DNA of 48,646 nt from an uncultured Flavobacteriaceae bacterium (GTDB lineage: Bacteria > Bacteroidota > Bacteroidia > Flavobacteriales > Flavobacteriaceae). The stretch is taken from NCBI GenBank assembly GCA_913043275.1, contig CAJWLL010000012.1, positions 1 to 48,646 of the forward strand, read 5' to 3'. The notes under the pieces are model-generated. The model did no database searches. It worked only from the letters and a program-made list of their open reading frames with translations, and was not told the DNA's origin. The translations under genes were made by a program, and so were the position numbers. The stretch's first letter is position 1. The number at the start of each line of letters is the position of its first letter. Positions 7,877 through 15,375 of this stretch are shown in pieces.

Positions 7877-9002
7877 CGTTTAAAAAACGTGTCATTGCCA
7901 AAGCAAAGTGAGTGAAGAGAATTTTAGGATTGGCATTACGTTCTAAATAATAGGAGGTGTCCTCGAGCAATCTTACAATATAGGTCAAATTGGAACTGTG
8001 AACATAAGGAGCAAACTTTCGAATGTCGAACTCAGAATGAATTTTAAGATTACACAAGGCTTCAGATTGATATGATATCAGTATGGCTTGACGGATAAAC
8101 TCTAGGGCGTAAACCAAAAAAGCTTTTTGTTTTTCTCGCTCAAGCTCGGCAACCTGATCTGCCCATTGAATCAAATCAATGACAATGGCCTTATTTGCCC
8201 GCGCCTTAAATGTTATCCTCAGACATTGAATCCAAAGTTTTTCAAAATTAAGCATGTGACCCGGAGTGTTCAGCTCCTCTAAGACCTTACGCCAACTTCC
8301 TCTGCTAGAAGATAATTTTTGAGGTGCGTCCGAACTGGACTTCAATTTTTGAAGTCCAGTTTTGATGTCTTCAAGAATTAAAGGCGTCAACTTCACCTCC
8401 TGACAACGAGACACCAAGGTGGGTAACATTCCTTCAGTTTGATCACAAACCAGCAGAAAAAAGCTTTTTTTGGGAGGTTCCTCCAGTAGTTTTAGTAATT
8501 TATTGGAAGCATTTTCTGATAATTTATCCGCACCGAACACTACCATTACTTTGTTTCCGCCATCGTGTGCCTTAAGGTACATCTTGTGATGCATCTTTGC
8601 GACTTCGTTGACTCCAATAATCCCTTGCTTGTTTCCGGCCTCCAATTGATGAATCCAGTCTTGAGTAGATCCATAAGGGTGGTGAAGGATAAAATCATTC
8701 CAAACAGCTTTGTAATTATCCGAAACGGGCTTTGAGCCGGCCGATCCTTTATTGACTACGGGATATACAAAATGTAAATCGGGATGCTCCAATAACTTTT
8801 GTGATGGAATTCCATTATTTTCTGCAGTTTCAAGACCGCTGAATCCATGCACTAAACCCAAAGCACTATAAAGGGCTAAAGGAAGCCCCCCAAACCCTTT
8901 AGAGTCAATAAACAACTGACAATGAGGCATTTGACCTTCATGAACCATCTGTTTTAATTGATGTTTTAACCCCTTTTGCCCGATGATTTCACTTGAGTAC
9001 AT
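7857..9002 (-). CDS. holB: DNA polymerase III delta' subunit-like clamp-loader protein
   Basis: This 381-residue protein has the delta'/HolB layout: an AAA+ domain beginning [20 protein letters not shown], then a helical collar domain. The GVNEVAKMH and [20 protein letters not shown] segments and the Ser-Arg-Cys motif [10 protein letters not shown] are characteristic. The P-loop position reads GFGGLPLA, lacking the lysine expected of an ATPase, and no zinc-binding cysteine cluster is visible; both are common in delta' proteins of this lineage. ATG 9002 gives the conserved N-terminus; an upstream start would add twelve hydrophobic residues. It lies divergent from pgk. A perfect 13-bp inverted repeat lies within the coding region at 8333-8361. 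Confidence 0.85.
   Translation of the reverse strand: MYSSEIIGQKGLKHQLKQMVHEGQMPHCQLFIDSKGFGGLPLALYSALGLVHGFSGLETAENNGIPSQKLLEHPDLHFVYPVVNKGSAGSKPVSDNYKAVWNDFILHHPYGSTQDWIHQLEAGNKQGIIGVNEVAKMHHKMYLKAHDGGNKVMVVFGADKLSENASNKLLKLLEEPPKKSFFLLVCDQTEGMLPTLVSRCQEVKLTPLILEDIKTGLQKLKSSSDAPQKLSSSRGSWRKVLEELNTPGHMLNFEKLWIQCLRITFKARANKAIVIDLIQWADQVAELEREKQKAFLVYALEFIRQAILISYQSEALCNLKIHSEFDIRKFAPYVHSSNLTYIVRLLEDTSYYLERNANPKILFTHFALAMTRFLNAKEAVS
8333..8361. repeat. perfect 13-bp inverted repeat with 3-base loop inside holB
   Basis: AACTGGACTTCAA (8333-8345), three T residues, and TTGAAGTCCAGTT (8349-8361) form a perfect stem-loop. On the minus strand it encodes part of the linker [11 protein letters not shown] of HolB. 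On the plus strand it is followed by only a short T run. A hairpin this long and exact is unusual inside a coding region; its role is unknown. Confidence 0.85.
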
Positions 9003-9093
9003 GTTGATTTTGATCCTAAAAAAGATAAAAATAATCAATCCTTTTGGATTTCACTTTCTTCCCAAAAATTATGTTTTCAATACGGTCAAAACC

Positions 9094-9124
9094 TTTGCTC
9101 AAAGGTATAAAAAAGGTATTTTTG
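9094..9124 (+). promoter_or_regulatory. promoter for pgk (TTTG-N19-TATTTTTG)
   Basis: TTTG at 9094-9097 and TATTTTTG at 9117-9124 are separated by exactly 19 bases, the canonical Bacteroidota housekeeping promoter arrangement. The pgk ATG is 14 bases after the -7 box, so the leader should be short. This is the clearest complete promoter in the window. Confidence 0.8.
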
Positions 9125-9138
9125 ACAAAAATTATAAC

Positions 9139-10326
9139 ATGAGAACCCTTGCAAATCAAGACTTTTCAAATCGTAGAGTCATTGTTAGAGTAGACTTTAA
9201 CGTTCCGATTGACGACCAATTTCAAGTGACCGATTCTACAAGGATCACAGCGGCCAAAGAATCCATAGATTACATTATTAATCAAGGCGGCAGTTGTATC
9301 TTGATTTCACACTTGGGCCGACCTAAGGGCAAAGACCCAAAATTGTCATTGTCTCACATTGTGAGTAAAGTAGAAGAAATTCTCCAAGTTCCTGTTACTT
9401 TTTTCGGCGACTGTGTTGGCACGACTGCAGAACAAGCCGCGGCTTCCATTGCTCCCGGAAGTGTTATTCTTATGGAAAACCTACGTTTCTATAAAGAAGA
9501 AACCTCAGGAGATTTGGTCTTTGCAGAAGGACTATCCAAACTTGGGGACATTTATGTCAACGACGCTTTTGGAACAGCACACAGGGCCCACGCCTCTACT
9601 ACCATCATTGCCCAATTTTTTAAGAAAGATAAATTTTTTGGCAGACTGCTAGAAAAGGAGGTCAAGGCAATAGAAAAAGTCATGAAGTCAGAAAAAAAAC
9701 CCGTTCTTGCAATTTTGGGGGGAGCCAAGGTTTCCTCCAAAATCACCATCATCGAGAACATGTTAGATAAGATTGATCATTTGATCATCGGAGGAGGGAT
9801 GGTGTATACTTTTGCCAAGGCGCAAGGAGGAAGCGTAGGTCAATCGATTTGTGAGGATGAATATTGTGATTACGCCTTGGAGCTCCTAGAAAAAGCCAAA
9901 TCAAAAGGGGTTGAAGTGCACCTTCCGATAGATGTAATTATTGCAGACGATTTTTCTAATGATGCAAACCGAAAGGTCTGTAAAGTAGGTCAAATTCCAG
10001 ACGATTGGGAAGGGTTGGATGCAGGTCACGAAACCCTTAAAAAGCTCTATAATGTCGTAATGCAGTCCAAAACTATACTGTGGAACGGCCCCATTGGCGT
10101 GTTTGAATTTGAAAACTTTTCAATGGGAACTATCACTTTGGGAGAGTATATTGCACAAAGCACTGCGGCAGGAGCCTTTTCTTTGGTAGGAGGAGGAGAT
10201 TCTGTGGCTGCAGTTAAGCAATTCGGATTTGAGGATAAAATGAGCTATATTTCTACTGGTGGTGGCGCTATGCTAGAAAGTCTTGAAGGAAAAATTCTGC
10301 CAGGGATTGCTGCCCTATTGGAATAG
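9139..10326 (+). CDS. pgk: phosphoglycerate kinase
   Basis: Pgk transfers phosphate between 1,3-bisphosphoglycerate and ADP in glycolysis and gluconeogenesis. The 395-residue protein begins MRTLANQDF and shows the substrate-binding RVDFNVP motif (residues ~17-23), the LISHLGRPKG block, LMENLRFYKEE, the hinge-region GGAKVSSK, and the nucleotide-binding VGGGDSVAA near the C-terminus. ATG 9139 is chosen because it matches the family start and follows a canonical promoter; the frame stays open upstream through non-conserved sequence. The DUF4837 lipoprotein gene follows after 11 bases. Confidence 0.97.
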   Translation: MRTLANQDFSNRRVIVRVDFNVPIDDQFQVTDSTRITAAKESIDYIINQGGSCILISHLGRPKGKDPKLSLSHIVSKVEEILQVPVTFFGDCVGTTAEQAAASIAPGSVILMENLRFYKEETSGDLVFAEGLSKLGDIYVNDAFGTAHRAHASTTIIAQFFKKDKFFGRLLEKEVKAIEKVMKSEKKPVLAILGGAKVSSKITIIENMLDKIDHLIIGGGMVYTFAKAQGGSVGQSICEDEYCDYALELLEKAKSKGVEVHLPIDVIIADDFSNDANRKVCKVGQIPDDWEGLDAGHETLKKLYNVVMQSKTILWNGPIGVFEFENFSMGTITLGEYIAQSTAAGAFSLVGGGDSVAAVKQFGFEDKMSYISTGGGAMLESLEGKILPGIAALLE

Positions 10327-10337
10327 GACTTAATATC

Positions 10338-11303
10338 ATGAAAAAAGCGCTATTTTTTGTTTTCACCATCTTCATTACATCTTGTAAGGAGCAAAAAACC
10401 AAGTTCAGGTATTTGCCTGACTCTAACGCCAAAATCAACCATTTGACGGTTGTGATGCCCCAAAAAAGTTGGGCGGGAGCTTTGGGGAAAAAAACTCGCG
10501 AATTGCTAGAAAGCCCTTATGAAGGTTTGCCTTTCGACGAACCTCAATTTACACTTAAGTATTTACCCCCAAAGGCTTTTACAGGTTTTGCCAGAAATAG
10601 CAGAAATATCCTTTGGTTTGTAAAAGACACCCTTGCTAGATTCCAACTTTTGGAGGACTTAGTCGCACAACCCCAGATAGTGGCTAAGCTATCGGGTGAG
10701 GAAGATGAAGTACAAGCCTATTTTTTTGAGGAAAACATTAACCTTTTTAAAGCTGTGTTGACGGAAAAAGAACGCGAGGAAAAAATCAGAAGGATCAAAA
10801 AATCTCCCTCCAAAGATCGTAATCTACAGAGACGATTTAATATATCGTTGGTCTATCCGACAGCCTATAAGACAGTAAAGGACACCACCAATTTTGTTTG
10901 GATTCAAAAAGACATTGCAAATGGACACATGAACTTTGTTGTCTATAGCCTTCCCCTTTCAGGATTAAGGGGAAATGTAAAAAAACGTATCCCAGAAATC
11001 AGGGATTCCATTGGAAAAATATATATTCCAGGCAGACTCAAAGGTTCTTATATGATTACTGAAAAGGCATATCGCCCATATTTCTACAAGATAAACAAGG
11101 AGGGAAGACTAACCTATTTGACCAAAGGAACTTGGGAGGTTAGCAATGATTTTATGGCAGGACCTTTTGTCAACTATTCGATAAAAGACACCCTAAGAAA
11201 GAGATGGATAGTAATCGAGGGGTTTGTTTTTGCCCCAGCATCTAGCAAAAGGGATCAGATGTTTGAAATCAGCACAATTTTAGATACAGTAGTTTTTGAG
11301 TAA
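10338..11303 (+). CDS. DUF4837 family lipoprotein
   Basis: This 321-residue protein has a short signal peptide ending in a lipobox (IFITSC), which would place Cys16 as the lipidated residue. The body matches my recognition of DUF4837, a family of envelope lipoproteins restricted to Bacteroidota and of unknown function. Visible features are an early KSWAGALGKKTRELL segment and a basic central stretch near residues 145-165. There are no recognisable catalytic motifs. It sits 11 bases downstream of pgk and may share its transcript. It is convergent with tatA, with one base between the two stop codons. Confidence 0.75.
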   Translation: MKKALFFVFTIFITSCKEQKTKFRYLPDSNAKINHLTVVMPQKSWAGALGKKTRELLESPYEGLPFDEPQFTLKYLPPKAFTGFARNSRNILWFVKDTLARFQLLEDLVAQPQIVAKLSGEEDEVQAYFFEENINLFKAVLTEKEREEKIRRIKKSPSKDRNLQRRFNISLVYPTAYKTVKDTTNFVWIQKDIANGHMNFVVYSLPLSGLRGNVKKRIPEIRDSIGKIYIPGRLKGSYMITEKAYRPYFYKINKEGRLTYLTKGTWEVSNDFMAGPFVNYSIKDTLRKRWIVIEGFVFAPASSKRDQMFEISTILDTVVFE

Positions 11304-11304
11304 G

Positions 11305-11472
11305 CTACTCCTTATCTATCTTTGAGTCGGATTTATTTTCGTCTTCTTTGGTAGCATTTTTAAATTCTTTGATACCGCTCCCCAACCCCCTCATCAATTC
11401 AGGAATTTTTCTGCCGCCAAACAACAAAAGGATAACAACAACAATGAGAATGATTTGTGGTGCACCGATCAT
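11305..11472 (-). CDS. tatA: Sec-independent protein translocase subunit TatA/TatE
   Basis: This short gene encodes 55 residues on the minus strand, starting [13 protein letters not shown]. It has a single N-terminal transmembrane helix (residues ~5-18), the [14 protein letters not shown] hinge and start of the amphipathic helix typical of TatA, and a charged tail. TatA multimers form the protein-conducting element of the twin-arginine pathway together with TatC. The length matches small Bacteroidota TatA proteins. tatC is not in the window. It is convergent with the DUF4837 gene and divergent from the M23 peptidase operon. Confidence 0.9.
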   Translation of the reverse strand: MIGAPQIILIVVVILLLFGGRKIPELMRGLGSGIKEFKNATKEDENKSDSKIDKE

Positions 11473-11589
11473 ACCTAAAGAGTAGATTATTGAATAAATA
11501 GTTTTATAATTTTAATCAAATATAATTAATTATTCAATGCAATCTAAATTTCTTTAATTGGCCTTTAATTTATTATTAAGGGTAAACAC

Positions 11590-11597
11590 TATCTTTG
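11590..11597 (+). promoter_or_regulatory. -7 promoter box (TATCTTTG) for the M23-GH3 operon
   Basis: TATCTTTG is an exact TAnnTTTG match only six bases before the ATG at 11604, so the transcript would be leaderless or nearly so. The final TTG is in frame with the gene and should not be taken as the start. The -33 region is AT-rich without a clear TTTG. Confidence 0.55.
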
Positions 11598-11603
11598 TTT
11601 TTA

Positions 11604-12479
11604 ATGGATAAAGAAAAAAAAAAGAAACGTCTCTGGGTTCAAAGCTTATTGAACCGTTATCGGATGGTTGTTATCAATGAAACCACCTTTGAGGAAAAAT
11701 TTTTCATTAGAATTTCACAATTTAACATTATTGTATTTATTCTCCTCTTTGTTACCATAATTGCAGTTGGGTCTTTTTTCTTATTAGCCTACACCCCGCT
11801 TAAGAATTTTATTCCAGGCCATACGAGCTTATTTATTAGAAAAGAGGCAATCAGAAACAGTTTTTTACTAGATTCTCTTAGTGTTGAATTTGAAAAACAA
11901 GAGCGTTTTATAAAATCCATTAAAAGCGCTTTAACTGGAGATATCAATTGGGAAGAAAATTCTTTACTCGATGGTCAAAGGCAGTCGCCTGAGCTAATTA
12001 AATCGGATAACGCAATGTCCGAGGCAGATTCCTTATTGCGTATAGAAGTCATCCAGGAAGATAAATATAATGTAATCCCTAATGACCTGAGTAATGTAAA
12101 TTATCTTCTTTATCCCCCTGCTGTTGGACCTGTTTCTCAGAAATACAACGCTGATAAAAGACACTTTGCAGTAGATATTGCATTGGAACAGAATGCCCCG
12201 ATTATGTCCGTAGCCCATGGTACCGTTATTTTTTCTGAATGGACTGCCGAAACGGGACATGTAATCATTGTTAAACACGATTATGGATTATTGTCAGTTT
12301 ACAAACACAATTCCTCCTTGGAAAAAGTACAAGGTGACTTGGTTAAATCAGGAGAGGTAATTGCAAAAGCCGGTGATACTGGAGAACTTTCCACGGGCTG
12401 GCACCTTCATTTTGAACTTTGGATCAATGGATTTTCAGTTGACCCAACAAATTTTATTGACTTTTCTCAGGCCTTATGA
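11604..12479 (+). CDS. M23 family (LytM) metallopeptidase, membrane anchored
   Basis: This 291-residue protein has a cytosolic N-terminus, one transmembrane helix (residues ~40-62), a partly helical linker, and a C-terminal LytM domain (~170-288). The zinc site looks intact: His187 and Asp191 in HFAVD, and the His-x-His pair at 267 and 269 in WHLHFEL. It is therefore a likely periplasmic peptidoglycan endopeptidase, in contrast to the degenerate LytM protein at 32956. ATG 11604 is preferred over the TTG inside the promoter box. Its stop overlaps the ATG of the GH3 gene by four bases (ATGA), so the two are translationally coupled. Confidence 0.88.
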   Translation: MDKEKKKKRLWVQSLLNRYRMVVINETTFEEKFFIRISQFNIIVFILLFVTIIAVGSFFLLAYTPLKNFIPGHTSLFIRKEAIRNSFLLDSLSVEFEKQERFIKSIKSALTGDINWEENSLLDGQRQSPELIKSDNAMSEADSLLRIEVIQEDKYNVIPNDLSNVNYLLYPPAVGPVSQKYNADKRHFAVDIALEQNAPIMSVAHGTVIFSEWTAETGHVIIVKHDYGLLSVYKHNSSLEKVQGDLVKSGEVIAKAGDTGELSTGWHLHFELWINGFSVDPTNFIDFSQAL

Positions 12480-13960
12480 TAAAAAAAATTTTCGCCAAAA
12501 TTTTCGCCAATTACATTCATAAGAAAAACCAAAAGTGGATCAACAACCCCCTTTCTGCACAACAAAAAACATTCGATTATCTGTTACAAAAAGCCAAAAT
12601 GACTGATTTTGGACAAGATCACGGATTTCATAAGATCACGGATTATAAAGATTTTCAATCCTCTGTCCCGGTTAGAGATTATGAGGGGCACAGACACTAT
12701 GTAGATAAAATGTTGGAGGGTAGAACCTCTGTATTGTGGCCCGGGAAACCCCTTTATTATGCTAAAACTAGTGGTACTACATCTGGAGCCAAATACATCC
12801 CCCTCACCAAAGAGTCCATGCACACCCATATCACGGCAGCTCGCGATGCTCTGCTTAACTACATTCACGAAACAGGAAAAACCGATTTTGTCAATGGCAA
12901 ACAAATTTTTCTACAAGGCAGTCCTGCGCTCAACAAAAAAGACGGTAATATCATTGGGAGATTGTCCGGGATTGTTGCCCATTATGTGCCCAAGTACTTA
13001 CAAAAAAACAGGATGCCCTCTTGGGCAACAAATTCCATACAAGATTGGGAAGCAAAGGTAGATGCCATCGTAGCAGAAACTTTGCAGGAAAACATGAGCT
13101 TAATAGCAGGGATTCCCTCATGGGTGCAAATGTACTTTGAGAAACTGATGGAACAAACTGGTAAAGCCGTTGGTAAAACATTTCCCAACTTTTCCCTTTT
13201 CGTATACGGCGGGGTCAACTATGAGCCCTACCGTCCCATGTTTGAAAAACTCATTGGCAGAAAAGTTGACAGTATTGAACTGTTTCCCGCATCAGAAGGC
13301 TTTTTTGCTTATCAGGATCAACAAAAGGACAAGGGACTACTTTTGTTGATGAACAATGGGATTTTTTATGAATTCATCAAAGCTGACGATTTTGAAGAGC
13401 AAAACCCCAAAAGGTATACGTTGGGAGAAGTTGCATTAGGAATCAATTATGTTTTGATTCTTTCGACTACTGCCGGCTTGTGGGCCTATAATATAGGCGA
13501 CACGGTTCGTTTTGTCTCACTAGAACCCTATCGCTTGGTAGTTACTGGTAGAATCAAACATTTTATATCTGCCTTTGGAGAACACGTTATTGGAAAAGAG
13601 GTAGAGACAGCAATGCAAGAAGCTTGTCAAGACACTCAGGTAAAGGTCAAAGAATTTACTGTAGCTCCACAAATTGAACCGCATGAAGGACTTCCCTATC
13701 ACCAATGGTTTATAGAATTTGAAAATCCACCCCAAAACAAGAAGGATTTTTCTCAAAAACTCGATCAATCAATGCAGGAACAAAATGTCTATTATGAAGA
13801 CCTGTTAAAAGGAGGGGTTTTGAGACCCCTTGTCATCAGCTGCGTTGCTGATGGAGGTTTTCAACAATACATGAAGAGCATTGGAAAGCTTGGTGGACAA
13901 AACAAAGTTCCCCGTTTATCCAATGACAGAAAAATTGTCGATAAACTCCCCTTAAAGTAA
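12476..13960 (+). CDS. GH3 auxin-responsive promoter family protein (acyl-acid amido synthetase-like)
   Basis: This 494-residue protein belongs to the GH3 branch of the adenylate-forming (ANL) superfamily. Plant members couple acyl acids such as auxin or jasmonate to amino acids via an acyl-AMP. The three nucleotide-binding motifs are visible: YYAKTSGTTSGAKYIPLT (~residues 97-114), FPASEGFFAY (~270) and YNIGDTVRF (~340). A lysine-containing C-terminal lobe follows. Bacterial substrates are unknown to me, so the activity is inferred from family only. It is coupled to the M23 gene upstream and followed after three bases by the methyltransferase-like gene. The 5' end has a 12-bp tandem duplication. 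Confidence 0.87.
   Translation: MIKKIFAKIFANYIHKKNQKWINNPLSAQQKTFDYLLQKAKMTDFGQDHGFHKITDYKDFQSSVPVRDYEGHRHYVDKMLEGRTSVLWPGKPLYYAKTSGTTSGAKYIPLTKESMHTHITAARDALLNYIHETGKTDFVNGKQIFLQGSPALNKKDGNIIGRLSGIVAHYVPKYLQKNRMPSWATNSIQDWEAKVDAIVAETLQENMSLIAGIPSWVQMYFEKLMEQTGKAVGKTFPNFSLFVYGGVNYEPYRPMFEKLIGRKVDSIELFPASEGFFAYQDQQKDKGLLLLMNNGIFYEFIKADDFEEQNPKRYTLGEVALGINYVLILSTTAGLWAYNIGDTVRFVSLEPYRLVVTGRIKHFISAFGEHVIGKEVETAMQEACQDTQVKVKEFTVAPQIEPHEGLPYHQWFIEFENPPQNKKDFSQKLDQSMQEQNVYYEDLLKGGVLRPLVISCVADGGFQQYMKSIGKLGGQNKVPRLSNDRKIVDKLPLK
12485..12508 (+). repeat. 12-bp perfect tandem repeat in the GH3 gene start
   Basis: AAAATTTTCGCC occurs twice head to tail, at 12485-12496 and 12497-12508. It encodes the repeated residues K-I-F-A near the N-terminus. 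The repeat is in frame, so a gain or loss of one unit would add or remove four residues without frameshift. Confidence 0.8.
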
Positions 13961-13963
13961 TCC

Positions 13964-14491
13964 ATGTACATCACCAACTCCCATAATAAGCGATTTCAAA
14001 AAACGTTGAATTTTTTGAATCAACATATTGATGAGGGATCATACATCCTGGATCTGGGGGTACAAAACCCAATGTCCGAATTGATGAAAGCCAATGGTCA
14101 CAAGGTGCAAAACACCCAAGGGGAAGACTTAGACGAAAATCAGACAGTATTGGTCAACTCTAAGGCTGAAGTGGTAACCGCTTTTGAAATATTGGAGCAT
14201 TTGGTTTCACCCTATCAAGTTTTAAAAAGTATTAAGGCCCAAAAACTATTAGTCAGTGTTCCTTTAAATCTATGGTTTTCAAGTGCTTATAGAAGTAAAA
14301 GCGATTTGAGAGACCGCCACTTTCACGAATTTGAAGATTGGCAGTTCGATTGGCTTTTGAAGAAAACAGGCTGGAAAATTGTAGCAAGCGAAAAATGGAT
14401 CAATCCACCGGAATCATTTGGGCTCCGATCCTTATTGAGGTATTTTACCCCCAGACACTATATCGTTTATGCCGAAAAAATTAACGCATAA
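13964..14491 (+). CDS. methyltransferase-like protein with degenerate SAM motif
   Basis: This 175-residue protein has a Rossmann-like start, YILDLGVQNPMSELMK (residues ~28-43), where motif I would be expected, but the glycine-rich GxGxG is absent. A later EVVTAFEILEHLVSPYQVLKSI stretch strongly resembles the post-motif region of class I methyltransferases (compare ALEHLPHP-type segments), and RDRHFHEFEDWQFDWLLKKTG resembles the C-terminal part. It is therefore either a methyltransferase with altered SAM binding or a non-catalytic relative. It lies 3 bases after the GH3 gene and 3 bases before the GT2 gene, so it is clearly part of that operon. Confidence 0.65.
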   Translation: MYITNSHNKRFQKTLNFLNQHIDEGSYILDLGVQNPMSELMKANGHKVQNTQGEDLDENQTVLVNSKAEVVTAFEILEHLVSPYQVLKSIKAQKLLVSVPLNLWFSSAYRSKSDLRDRHFHEFEDWQFDWLLKKTGWKIVASEKWINPPESFGLRSLLRYFTPRHYIVYAEKINA

Positions 14492-14494
14492 ATC

Positions 14495-15349
14495 TTGAAA
14501 ATTTACATTGTCATACCGGCCCATAACGAGGAGGAGCACATTGCCAAAACTCTTGACTCGCTGATCAACCAAGAGTTGAAACCAGCTCAAGTCCTGGTGG
14601 TCAATGATAACTCTACCGATCGAACAGCAGAAATTGTCAATCATTTTATCCAACAAAATCCTTGGATACAACATGTTCAGAAAAAATCATCGGAGAAGCA
14701 CCTTCCCGGGGCAAAAATTGTAGAAGCATTTTACAAAGGCTATGGGTTATTGGATGAGAATTATGACATCATCTGCAAGTACGATGCAGATATGGTTTTC
14801 GAACCAAACTATTTGCTGAAGTTATCACAGCACTTTAAAGAAAACAACCGATTGGGCATGGCTGCGGGGCAGTGTTACATTCAAAAGGGTGATCAATGGA
14901 TATTGGAAAACCTCAACAAAGAGGACCATATCAGAGGATCACTAAAAGCCTATCGAAAAGCGTGTTTTCTAGAAATCGGTAAAATCGCAAAATCCATTGG
15001 TTGGGATACACTGGATGAGTTGATGGCTCAATATCATGGATGGGAGATAAAAGTAGACCCTTCGCTTAAAGTAAAACACCTTAAACCTACAGGGATTAAA
15101 TACAGTCCTGGTGCTGCTCGGCTACAAGGGATAGCAACCTATCGCATGAGACTGGGCCTAATTTTGACCCTGATCATTGGTTTGAAACGGGCATGGGTAA
15201 TGGGAGAAGCAAGAATTTTTTTCAGCAATATCAAAGGATTTTTGGAAGCCAAAAGAAAGGGCATCCCGTTTATTGTCGACCCAAAACAGGGGAAGTTCTT
15301 AAGAAACTTCAGATGGAAAGGGATTTTTCAAAGGTTTAAATCAAAATAA
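14495..15349 (+). CDS. glycosyltransferase family 2 protein
   Basis: This 284-residue enzyme begins MKIYIVIPAHNEEEHI, the standard GT2 N-terminus. It shows the nucleotide-sugar contact VNDNSTDRTAEI (~33-44) and the metal-binding DXD equivalent in CKYDADMVF (~90-98). The C-terminal third has basic and hydrophobic segments that may associate with the membrane. The start codon is TTG, fixed by the conserved N-terminus and by the stop of the previous gene three bases upstream. Donor and acceptor cannot be deduced; envelope polysaccharide or glycolipid is likely from context. Confidence 0.85.
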   Translation: MKIYIVIPAHNEEEHIAKTLDSLINQELKPAQVLVVNDNSTDRTAEIVNHFIQQNPWIQHVQKKSSEKHLPGAKIVEAFYKGYGLLDENYDIICKYDADMVFEPNYLLKLSQHFKENNRLGMAAGQCYIQKGDQWILENLNKEDHIRGSLKAYRKACFLEIGKIAKSIGWDTLDELMAQYHGWEIKVDPSLKVKHLKPTGIKYSPGAARLQGIATYRMRLGLILTLIIGLKRAWVMGEARIFFSNIKGFLEAKRKGIPFIVDPKQGKFLRNFRWKGIFQRFKSK

Positions 15350-15361
15350 GGCACACTTAAG

Positions 15362-15369
15362 TATATTTG
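15362..15369 (+). promoter_or_regulatory. -7 promoter box (TATATTTG) for purD
   Basis: TATATTTG lies six bases before the purD ATG at 15376, implying a very short leader. The TTG at its end is in frame with purD but belongs to the promoter. A TTTA at 15335-15338 is a poor -33 candidate. Confidence 0.5.
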
Positions 15370-15375
15370 TTCCCG

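Noticed and set aside
8983-9138. 52-residue N-terminal extension of Pgk
   Set aside because: The sequence is not Pgk-like and contains the canonical promoter; ATG 9139 matches the family.
12982-13218. Antisense open frames within the GH3 gene
   Set aside because: Two overlapping antisense frames with no start signals; explained by the GH3 coding sequence.
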